The notes under the pieces are model-generated. The model saw nothing but the letters and a program-made list of their open reading frames with translations. It did not search any database and was not told the origin of the DNA. A stretch of DNA of 64,000 nucleotides. Origin: Marisa cornuarietis. Its lineage: Eukaryota > Mollusca > Gastropoda > Architaenioglossa > Ampullariidae. Within the stretch, counting starts at the first letter, position 1; the number at the start of each line of letters is the position of its first letter. This document shows, piece after piece, positions 49,634 through 61,200 of this stretch. The stretch covers positions 2,666,001 to 2,730,000 of the forward strand of contig SMMW01000559.1 of assembly GCA_004794655.1 (NCBI GenBank), given 5' to 3'. A program made the position numbers and the translations under genes.

Positions 49634-51066
49634 TTATTGTCACGCCAGGATTTTTGCCCGCCCTAACGTCCTTACAGAAGCTGTACGCGGTTCCAGGTCT
49701 TTATGTACTGAGCTGCCCTCTCACCAGACGGTCAGCATAGCGAGTCGAAACATGCTTATTTTCTCCATCTAAAACTAAATAAGAAAAATAACAAACACCC
49801 AACTCTTGCCGTTTTAGTCACCGTGGAGCAAAAATTTAATAATAACATCAGTTAGGAACACAGAGATCCTTGTCGATGTTTTACAAGTTTTACAAGTTGA
49901 TGAGTCTGTTGCTAAGACTGGTTTTGTTCTAGAATTTTCCCTCTTATTACTTTCTGCTTCTTACACTCACTCATCATCTTTGATGCACGGGGGTGGTGGC
50001 GTCGATACTGTACAATTTGAGGAGTGTAACTTTATTTTTTACTTTCATTCTGTGGTATTGCGTAAGCCTTGTACCTTGCTCCTTATCAGTACAAACACAC
50101 TTTGGGGAACAGAGATGAAGGAAGAGAGGAGTTGGGCACAACAGCTTTCATGGCGTGTTTATACAATGTGGATGTTAATCGCATCTTGTTCTTAAAGTCT
50201 TTGTGCGCCTTTGGAGTCAGCTCCGGGTACCGTCTCTTCACTGGTGTCTGTGCTTTGTACCCTTATCAATCACCTGATACTGGATGGGTCAGGTCCGACC
50301 AATCGGCGTCTTCAGTCTTTATTTGAGAGATGCCCACCTATTCTTAGAAAGCTAATTATATAATAGTTTACCTTGTCATTACGTCATTGAGTGAGGGGTA
50401 GATACGGAGTTATGATAACCAGGAGCTTGCTCCAGCATATTATTTTATCTAGACAGCTGCACAGTCAATGTTGAAGCTCACGCAGATGCTCTTGCTCGCA
50501 GCCGAAGAACAAACTCACGATGACAAGTAATGTTTGTCTTCTTTTCACACAGGTTGTTTCCTCACGATTGTTTCTTCTTTCGTAGTTCATATATTGTTTG
50601 TTTTCCTGTCTCTTGTAGATTGCCCATGTTTCGTTATTGTTCTTTCGCGCTAAGAGCATGCTGCTTTGGAGTGTGAGTATGAGTTTTACAAATTTGTGCA
50701 TTTATTATTATTATTATTATTTAGACCCTAAACATTAGACTTTGAAAACTGCAGGAGTGAAGATTGAGGATTGGTAGCACCGAAAACTGGCCGACCCTTG
50801 CATGGTCCCTCATCTGACATCTTTACTTATGATGACAGTCCAGTTTTAGGACCTGAGACCGAAGCAGCAGTCAAGACCAAGGTCCCGAATGTGGTTATTT
50901 ATCGACTTTTGCTAATTAGGACCAAAATATGAGGTGAGAAACCTCAGGTTCTGACGTTCGAGCTGTTTATTGGAGCCAGGCGCCGTGTGCAAAGGTCACG
51001 TGACATCGTCAGCGCTACACACAGTGGGTGGACCTTCCATGAAGTCCGTGGAACTCTTGCTTGACC

Positions 51067-54000
51067 ATGGCTGCGGTGTCCTCGGAAACCTTCTTGCACG
51101 TCGTCCTGTTTCTAGCCATACCGCCGGCTGTAGCGGGTGAGAACTGTGTGCCCTTCCAATAGCACGAGAATTGTGTGCGTTTTACCTACCTGACGATATA
51201 TGTCTGGTTTGCGTCTTACTTATTGCTTTCGTCTTTGTGACTGTTACCCTTATGGCTTTTTTGTTGAGATGAGAGGGAGAAAGAGTGAGAGACCAACCCG
51301 ACCAACCGACCGACAGAGGGACAAACGAACAGCTACCCAGCCAACCAGCCAGACATACAAAATTTAGTATGACATCCGTATTTTTTTCCTTGTTGTATTG
51401 TAGAGATAACATTTCTGAAGCTGGTAAAAAAGATGAACATTCTTTTGTTCCTCAAGGAGGGTGCCCATCAAGCTTGTTTTTTGAAGGAGTGCCCGAGAAC
51501 ACCAGTATAGGTAAATGGCTGTTCTTATTGTGTGCATGTTTAAGCATATGATAAATAATCAAAATTAAAAAAAAAATTAAAACAAAATAACGTTTAGCCC
51601 CGCCATTTGGTCCGTGCAAGCTGTGGACGTTTTGAAATCGCTTTACTAGTGTATAGGGAGGGGACAGTTTAAATATACTGCATACACATTTCTACCTTGC
51701 ATTCAACACACAGCTTATCCAATTTTTATAGGGTCGTCTGTTAATTTTAAAACCTGCACATTCCTTCTTGAAAGCACGAGCTCGCCTTGAAGATAAGAGC
51801 ACAACAGCGGAACGTATATCCTGAGGAATGGCGGCAGAAGAAAGCAAGTTATAGTCGAAAAGACATTTGCCTTCAAGATGTCAATAAATAGAATGGCACA
51901 GATCTTCCAGTAGATGATTCTGACATTGCTTACTGCAGTTATCGGTTAAGATGATTAAAATGAGAATTTTATTTTAGTCCCTGACATCTTGGCCAACAGA
52001 AAATATTACAGGCTGGTCATCATAAAGGCAAACAGGTCTGTAATACACAAAAGTCTGAACAGAACGAGTTACTCTATTTACTTAATCGAAGACATGTTAG
52101 CAAATACAATGTACAAGAAACCAAACGGAACACTCAGCATGAAAGAAAAGTTTTAACCTGATGAAAGACCTAACTTTCAGGGACTGTCCTGTTCAACACT
52201 ACCGATGCTGTTCTCGATCGCCTTGCCAACAACGCGGGTCCCATCGGGCTGAGGTCCACTGCAGAGGGCGCCTCTGTCCAGCGCTACTCACTGTACATCG
52301 CCTCCCAGCTGGACTTCGAGGTGAGCAGAGGGGCAGCTGGACAATATCGCGCCAGTTTCGTATCTTGACAAGTTTTTTTAACACTAGTTTTCATAGGTCA
52401 TCTTACTGGATCAAGTATTTGGTGCGACGGTTGCTGTCCCCACAGACTCTCCTGGACCTTCGAGGAAAGCATTTGAATGAAGTTTGAAAAAACGCTGGAA
52501 ACTGTTAGTCTACGAAAATGAAAAAAGAAGCCCCCGTTTCCTTTTTTTTCGTCTAAACTCCTCAATATAGTGGCTGTATGTCAGATTAATATTCAAATAT
52601 TCTATAAACTGGAATTAATTTTAGATTAACATATGCATATCGATGCAAGGGTTTGCACTTCCTGGTGTTTTTATAATTGAGTGTTATTATGTCTCCGTGC
52701 AGGGACCACAATTGTCTAATTCAATTGTCTAGTTTGATGATTTATCTAGACACCTGGAAACAGCATTTGCTGAATCTTTTGTTGCACATCTTTACTTACG
52801 ATTAAGAAATTTATTAAGCATGACGCTATACATGTGTAGAATGAATGATTACACTAAACATTTCAACAAGTAAGAAGCATGCTTCTGTGAAATTGTTAGT
52901 TCTTTAATCCTTTTTATTTCCTTGCAGACGATGCCAAACAATATCCAGAACTATGTTTACTGCACGGACAGCACTAATTCGCAAGGAGTAAGTAAATACA
53001 AAGAAAAAAAAATCAGGTAGCACAGGGGAGTTTTATTCAAGTGATCTACGAGCGTGCACTTACTTGTATGTGTAACTATTCATTAGTCATTTGATTTTAT
53101 TGCATCTTCTTCAGAAAAGATATCTGCTTGAAGAACTTTGATTGTCCTTGCGTTTGTGTTGGATGTTGCTTTCTATGTTTTACAGATTCGTCTGGAGGTG
53201 ACACTCTTCATCACTGATGTCAACGAATTTCCACCAGGATTTAAAGACGCCCCCTATTCCATAAGTATTCCAGAGGTAAGCTTCTCACGGTCTTATATAA
53301 AAAATGGTGCACATTGGCGACGGGGGGGGGTGGGGGTGGGGGCCGTGTATATGAGAGTTCATGTGTGCGAACGCATGTTCATGCGCATGTGTGTGTGTGT
53401 GTGTGTGCGTGCGTGCGCGATGAGAGAGAAAGAGCGAGAGAGACCTGCAGATATGTCTGCGTGTGTTGTCTTTAAAATATGTTTGCTTTGAAAATAGAAT
53501 AATAGTTCTGAATCACACCCCGTCTGGTCTACACAAATTTGCTGCGGTCTTTATGATCATGCAACATTTTTTTCTTGTTTAGACTCCGGTAGTGACACTC
53601 TTTTGTTGCTCCTGAAATTCTCTCTTGTTTAGCATCTTAGCATCAATTGATTCTCTAAATACTGTTTCCATAGCAACTGAACCTTACTCAATTCTAAGTT
53701 GGGTCTAAATTTTTCTTTATTTTCTTTCATCTTTCTACGTTTTGCTCGCTTTTTTTGTTTTTTTTTCCCTTCCTTCATTTTTTCTTACTTCTTTTTCTTA
53801 CTTCTTTTTCTTTTTTTTCTTTTTTAATGCCTTTTTGAGTAATTTCTTGATCAGTAAAATGTCTGTACTTGTTACTTTAATGTTTTGCTTGTTAGTTATC
53901 TTATGATGTTATGTCGCGACCGCTTAGTGCAAAATAAAATGAGCTGAAACATCAGGCAGTGTTGAGTGCAGAGCAGGTGAGCACGGCCTACCTGATTTTT

Positions 54001-54580
54001 ATTCTGCTTCCACTTGTTAACTCTGTATTATTTTTAAAGTTTTCATAATAAATTTGTTAAAAGAAAGAACTATTGTCGAGTCTTAATATTTTCTTTCTTT
54101 TTTTTTTTTTTTTACAGGATACTCCCATTGGGTCGTCAGTATTTCAACTTCAGGGAAGAGTGTCTGACAATGACACCAAATCTCAGCAAATTTTTTTATA
54201 TCATATTGTGAATGTAAGTGTAAATGTGCAGATTAAGCATATATAACATCATCCTAAATGATCACAATCTCGGGGGGAAAAAAAGAAAGTCTATAATTAT
54301 ATCGATAAAAGGCAGGTAGATTTTTTTCTCTGCAGTTTTCTCTGCAGGTAGAACTGTTTCAACATAAAACAGTCGTGGGAAGTGCATCATCCTCGTGTGT
54401 TTTCAAGGTTAACAAAAGATGAAATTTCAGGGCTCTGGTCAGTTTAAAATTGACAACGCTCCAACCGGCATCGTTCTCTTGAACACGAGTTTGGATTTTG
54501 AGCTGGGAGCTCGACAATACGTACTCACCCTCTCGGCTGAGGTATTCAAGCTTGTTTATTCATAGATAATTATGTGCCTA

Positions 54581-54655
<75 letters not shown>

Positions 54656-55162
54656 GGTGTTATATAAATGCGCTGTATTATTATTATTGTGTTCAGTTTT
54701 CGTCAGATCATCTGATTTAAAGGTATTAGTTTAAATCCATCTCATCAGAAGTTCATTTTTGTAAAACCATTTCAGTGACAGTAATTTTTGTCAAGCAATA
54801 TCACTGAAGTTCATTTTCGTCAAGCCGTCTCGTTGACAGTAAATTCTGTCAAACCATGTAACTGAAGTACATACATGTCAAACGATCTCATCGAGAGATA
54901 CTACTATCAAACCATCTCATTAGTTCCTTTCTGAAAAACAATCTCATTAATTAATTACCACCATACTTTTTCACTGAAGCTCTTTTCTGTCAGCTCATTG
55001 GGCTGAAACTCTAAAACCGAAATTGTTGTCCAGGAATATCAGACACCCGATGGCAGTACCCCGAAGACGAGCTATACAACGCTTACGATCAAGATCACGG
55101 ACGTGGACGAGTTTGGACCCATCTTCAGGAGGGACGTGTACACACTCAGCATTGCAGAGCAC
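51067..55162 (+). CDS. cadherin exons 1-8: signal peptide, repeats 1-2 and start of 3
   Basis: Repeat 1 runs from LFFEGVPENTSIGTVLF to DVNEFPP, with SQLDFE as its LDxE site and an internal Cys pair region (NYVYCTDST). Repeat 2 runs from YSISIPEDTPIGSSVF to DVDEFGP, with TSLDFE. Repeat 3 opens with YTLSIAEH. The PEN/PED start and LDFE are conserved Ca-binding elements. The DRE-type linkers vary. Confidence 0.9.
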
Positions 55163-56549
55163 GTGAGTTCTCGCAACCGACACACACCTTCAACACTGCA
55201 AATAGTAACAGGCGTATTTCTATCAACAATTCCAAAATATTTATTCTGTACCGGAAACAAAGTGAAGTCCTCAAACTGCAAAAATGGCATCAGAGACCAA
55301 CAGGTCAAAAGAATGCAGGTCCCTTCCTTACCTTCTGAACCCTACTTACCACATCAAGCGGCTCCTGAGGGTCGAGGTAGCACCCCTGACTAGTTGCCCG
55401 CACCATGATCTCCTGTTTTTGATATCCTTTTAACTACTCTGGGGTCAGTTTCTGTGCTTTATTTCTGCAGTCGTCAAATATCAGATGTGACACCTTTTAT
55501 TATCATCGACATCTGTTGTATCGTCAGAATGAAGATTATGCAAGGGTGATTTTGTGACAGCTTCATGTGTGCTTCTCTTTTTGTGTGTGCGAATCAGGCC
55601 ACTTATTCGGTCTGTAGATTTCTGTTCTGTTTCGGAACAAGCATTCTTCCTACCATATCCACACTCTTTTATCGCAGATGTTTTCACCCATCGAGATCTT
55701 TTTGTGAAGCGTTTTGTAGACATGTTAGCTCCGTCTGTTCCACTGCGTGATACTGAAAACTAGTGTCAGCTTGCCACTCGCATACACCTTCATACTGTTT
55801 ATAGATACCAAATTTGAGGAAATATTTGCCTAAGCTAGTGCTGACAAAAATTTTCAGCCTATTAGACCTTTAATATGTCGTAAGCTTGAGCCACTCCTGG
55901 CCTTTGTCACGTGACTTAGGAGTAGCCATTTGATTGGGCACGCATGCTATTCTAGTTGTTACCACAGTGACGCACGTCAGCTATTAAAAGTGTGTGACAG
56001 TAGTTTTCGGCTTTGATGCAGGAAAGACTAAAATTGTGAAAATGGTTTGTGTTTACACACATATTCATACCTCTCTGTTTTTTGGCAACAGATTTATACG
56101 GGTGGCGTCTACAACACAGATCCACACTTACTTGCAGTCGACGGTGATGCAACAAAAGAGAACATTACCATGACGACAGATAACTGTAAGAATATGATAC
56201 TTGATGGTTTATTTTCTGTGTAGAACATTCAGAAACAAATACTATACCAATTTACAATAGAAAGAGACTCATAGGTAGTTTGACTATAAAGTTACAATTC
56301 ACGATCTACGAGTAAAGAGAGACAGGAGAAAGAGATAGAAAGTGTGGGTGCAGTACACACAGACGTTTGTCAGTTACTGGGAACTGTGAGGAGAGTACTA
56401 CATATACATCCGTACCCGTATTTTTTTCAGCTACATCCGTGCAAGTGAGAAGCCACTTCTCTGTGCTGGATAATGGGTCTCTTGTTGTCACTGGCAACAT
56501 AACACGTGGACAATACAGCCTGATCGTCAGGGTAATATTTCCATGTGGC

Positions 56550-56597
<48 letters not shown>

Positions 56598-58137
56598 ATG
56601 CGCATGACTGTACATATAATTCACTTACTTACACATGCACTTCTGTTTTGTGATTTGTGTCCCTCACACGCACGCACTCACGCCAGGTATGTGAGCAGGG
56701 TTTTCACTCCTCGCGCAGAAAGAAGAGCTTCGGTAAATCACCCCTGTAACCTGCAGATCAAACGCCTCATAAAGGTTAGAGGTCACTTCCTGCAGCATTG
56801 AATATGTACGTGCAGTGCTGCTGGTGACCTTTCTTGCACTGTCCTCTACAGGCTTATCAGATCAACCGCCCGGTGGACCGCATGGCTGTGGCCAGCGTGC
56901 TGATAACAGTCTTTGACCTCAACGACCACTCACCGGTCATGTCCAGCGCCACCTATACGGCTCGCATACCGGAAGACGCGCAGCCAGGAGCCGTCATCGC
57001 CATCGTCTTCGCCTCCGACGCCGATGTCGTAAGCTTGAGCCACTCCTGGCCTTTGTCACGTGACTTAGGAGTAGCCATTTGAAGACGGGAAAATATTTTT
57101 CTCTAGATGTTAGGAGCTATTCTCTGGAGTTTGGGATTCACAGACATCACCAACGCAAAGCTTTGTCATGGGATTTTATAGGTGCAACTACACAGAGAAT
57201 GCACTCACAACATGGCTTCTTAACTTTTTATCCTGAGATTCATTCATTGTTTGACTGGCGCCAGCGCAAAATAATTTTTGATTTGTAGACAAGAGAACAA
57301 AAATGTAACTGTTAAGGACTTGGTAGAATCGTAGCATGTTATAAGAAGGAAACCCCCCAAAGTATGGTAAGAAATACGGACAATAGCTTTAGTTGTAGAT
57401 GAAGTTGCTTTTAATGCCAAAAATAAAATTTCAATTTTCTTTTCCCTTCTCTTTCAGGGGGAGAACAGCAGTTTCAGTTTTTACCTCTCCGATAACAGCA
57501 CTTTCACAATTTCAACAGAAAACGCCGTCGGTGTCGTTAGATTAGCAGGTCGTTTAGACCGGGAATCAAGATCAAGTTTCACTGTTCAGGTAGGCCTCAA
57601 AGTAGGTAACCATAATAGTTAGTTCTGCCTCAGAATTGGTCAGGCATGATGCTACATGCATGCCACAAAATTGCCAGCCTTGATTCTAATGTGTTCATTG
57701 TGGTGTCTCTCTCGGCTCTCTTTGTGACATGAATCAATCCGTCAACCATGCAAAGAAGAGTGGTGTCCGTAAGATTACGGCTATTGATATCTCAGGATAT
57801 TCTTAATATGTACAAGTAAAAGACAAAAGTAGCCATAAAGCTGTTCATGTGTTAGAGAGCGCACAGCTAAAGGATAGCAGACGTGTACGAATTTTGAAGA
57901 AGAAATTACAATGTACTTAAACGATTCTTGAGAGAGTAAAAGCCTAGAAAGTGTACAAGTACAGTTAACACATTTACACCAAAAGCCATACGTGATACAC
58001 GTATCACGTATACACGTATACACGTATTTTTGCTGGCTGCTTCAAGGGCACTTTTCTCTCTTTTCTTGTTGACAGATTTTTCTTTGTAAAGCGCGGTGAG
58101 CCTGGTTTTTGCTGGGGAACTGCGCTATAAAAGCTCA

Positions 58138-58206
<69 letters not shown>

Positions 58207-61200
58207 CAAGAGAAAATGAACGGTCGGGTAGATGATTGAACTGAAGTACGGGCTTCAGAAACAATTGCACATCGTTTCAGGTTTACGCCCAAGAAGACAA
58301 GTCTGTGGAAAAGTTTCGCAGCAATAACAGCACGCTAGTCATCGACATTACAGATGTCAACAACAATAATCCTATCTTTGTCAACACGACATATTCTGTT
58401 TCCGTGCCACAGACTGCTGCCAAAGGTCAAGATATTGGTCAGGTACGCACTCTGCACGCAGTTCCCCATCTCTTACACACCAGCTTATAATATATTATAG
58501 CCATCCACGCAGTGTCTTCTGGGCAGGCAACTCCTTTCATAATTTCTGCAGCCAGATTTCTATGATCACTTGACAGACACAAAAAGAAGAGGATGGTCAA
58601 AATTAACATAAAATTGTTCCTATAACTCTGCTAACAACTTTCAGGTGAACGCCACTGATAAAGATGCCGGGCCAAACGGTCAGGTGTCTTACAGACTAAT
58701 GGGAACGTATGGAATCGAGGAAGGGACGTTCGTGGTCGACTCGGCAACGGGTCGGGTCGTCCTGAGTCGTAACCTGACTAGACGTGACGTGGGAGTAGCT
58801 GTCCTGGCCATCGAAGCGTATGACGGTGCAACAGAGGCGGAGCGCAGGTAACGCGTGATGCACATGCATTAACAACCATTTTTGGCTAGATCGCTAATTA
58901 ACACAAATCAAAGGCGTGCTTCAGCATCTCAAGAGCAAGTTTGACTTAGAAACAAAACATTGCTCAGTGAAAAAAAAGTCGCAATAGACACCATTGTAGT
59001 CGAAGAAAATTGGGTGTTCTTTCAAGAGGAAAAATATCTCATAGAAGATAAGACAGAAACATCAAAGGTAAAAAGAACATTCATGGGATAATTTTCATGA
59101 CAGATCGAACATGACGCAGGTACAAGTGAAGATCACAAGCATCAACCTGTCTCCTCCTGTTTTCAACTCGTCCACATACAACTTTACGGTGCTGGAGACT
59201 TCTCCAGTGGGGTTCAGGGTTGGCGCGGTGGCTGCTTCAGACATGGATAACGACAGTCTTCTGTACACGTTGTATAACGAGACAGGTGAGAAAGATAATC
59301 ATAATAATTCTGACTTGGGTTCGATAAGAAAATACCTGTTGTTTGACGACATTCTTCGTCGTCTGATCTGTTACTGAGGAGAGAAAAAAATGACATCCAG
59401 TGTTATAATGTCTGTAAGAAACTTATCTTTTGCATAAAATATATTTTGTGAACTGCTAGGACAATCGTTGATTATATATTCGTGCGGATATATAATAAAA
59501 GATAATAACATCAACAGCAGTCAACTGTGTGGGATTTTCCTGTTTTAAAAAAGGCTTCTTGTATGTCAAATCTACAAACAGTGAAACGTATTAGTAAATG
59601 TGATTGTTTGTTTGTTAGATTTTCAGTTGCAAGGTAATCCTCCGGCTCTTTACGTGAAATCTGTCCTCGACCTCGACTCCGCACCCCGTAGTTCTGTCTA
59701 CGTCCTTAAGGTCCAAGTCACAGATGGTGACTATTCGTCGACAGCCACGCTTTTCGTGACTGTAGAACATGTCAATGAGTATGAGCCAGTCTTGAACCAG
59801 ACAGTCTACACCCTGCAGGTCTTGGAGAATGCGACAAGCGGAAGCCTTGTGCAGAAGGTATGGTTCATGTGCGCAAATTTATAAATGAACGAAACTAAAT
59901 TTAAAAATGAACGAGAAACTATATTTATAAATGAACGAAACTAAATTTATGAATGAACGAAACTAAATTTATAAATGAACGAAGCTAAATTTATAAATGA
60001 ACGAAAACTAAATTTATAAATGAACGGAAACTATATTTATAAATTAAACAAAGCTAAATTTATAAATGAACGGAAACTATATTTATAAATGAACAAAGCT
60101 AAATTTATAAATGAACGAAAACTAAATTTATAAATGAACGGAAACTAAATTTATAAATGATTGAAACTAAATCTAAATTTATAAATGAACGAAACTAAAT
60201 TTATAAATGAAAGAAACTAAATTTATAAATGAACGAAAACTAAATTCATAAATGAACGAAACAAATTTATAAATGAACAAAGCTAAATTTATAAATAAAC
60301 GAAACTAAATTTATAAATGAATGAAACTAATGAACAAAATGAACAAACATAAATGAACGTTGTTACCATGGATTACAGATGCTGCACGGTTTGTACAGGA
60401 ATAATTCTGCTCAAACATAATCATAACTATACATACACACTTGCATGATTAATTAGCATTTTGTGATACATTTCTTGTAGTGGTACTTTTTTACGCAGAA
60501 TACCTAACAAAAATATTACTAAAAAAAACTACATCAAACATGTTTGCATTATAAATCCACGTTTTAATTTATTACTTACAACTTGTGTTTACTCGTTAGT
60601 GCAATTATAGTGGCTTGCTTGCTACAAAGCTTTCAGCTGGCTACACATGTAAACATAATAAAATTACAATTAACGAATATAGTAACGGGATGGAAGCTAC
60701 ACTGGGTTAACTGAGGTTGACACGATCATCAGGGACGGTGGAACTGGTTTAGTTTTATGCAAGAATTCACGAGAAGAAAAAGGTAACCGCTGCGGAATTT
60801 TAGAAGTATGCACGAGTACGCTTGCACGTAAATAGGATGGAGCAACAGAGGAATGATATTTTCCTTCTTTTTTTTTTTTTGGGGGGGGGGAGGGTTCAAA
60901 TCTCACCTTCACAAGTGCGATGTCACAGTGGGTTGCGACCCCCGGATGCCAGGGTTGTTTAGCCACTGTGTCTTTTATGTTGAAAAAATATGACACTAAT
61001 GTTACCTGCATCTTTATATTTCCGCCTCCATCATCTGTCTAACATTCTGTCTGCATTCTTCTGTTGGCGCAGCCATATCGCTGCGTTTTCTTTCTCTGAA
61101 CAAACACAGATTGTCTGCCGCTGAAGCTATTTTGCGCAAACCCACGCAAAGTTGTTTTTTGTCGGTGTCGCACTGAATCACCTCAGTTTGTGTAATTTGC

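Larger units (their letters stand above)
41991..51066. other. intergenic region before the cadherin gene
   Basis: Nine kilobases with more CpG than the flanks, several microsatellites, a SINE copy, one 38-bp triplicate and scattered short ORFs. No gene could be assembled. Three exon-like pieces with good donors (43813, 44874 and 46547) and the C-rich tract at 49.6 kb suggest leader exons or an unrecognised transcript, but nothing links them. Confidence 0.5.

Noticed and set aside
51404..51510. Cadherin exon 2 starting at the first AG (TTGTAG/AG)
   Set aside because: This acceptor gives a frame that stops before the end of the exon. The AG two bases downstream keeps the frame and yields the cadherin PEN motif.
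58004..58270. Poly-Asn ORF on minus
   Set aside because: It is the translation of the ATT microsatellite.
59875..60358. Regular repeats resembling a CRISPR array
   Set aside because: The units are contiguous with no unique spacers, and the setting is an intron of an animal gene.
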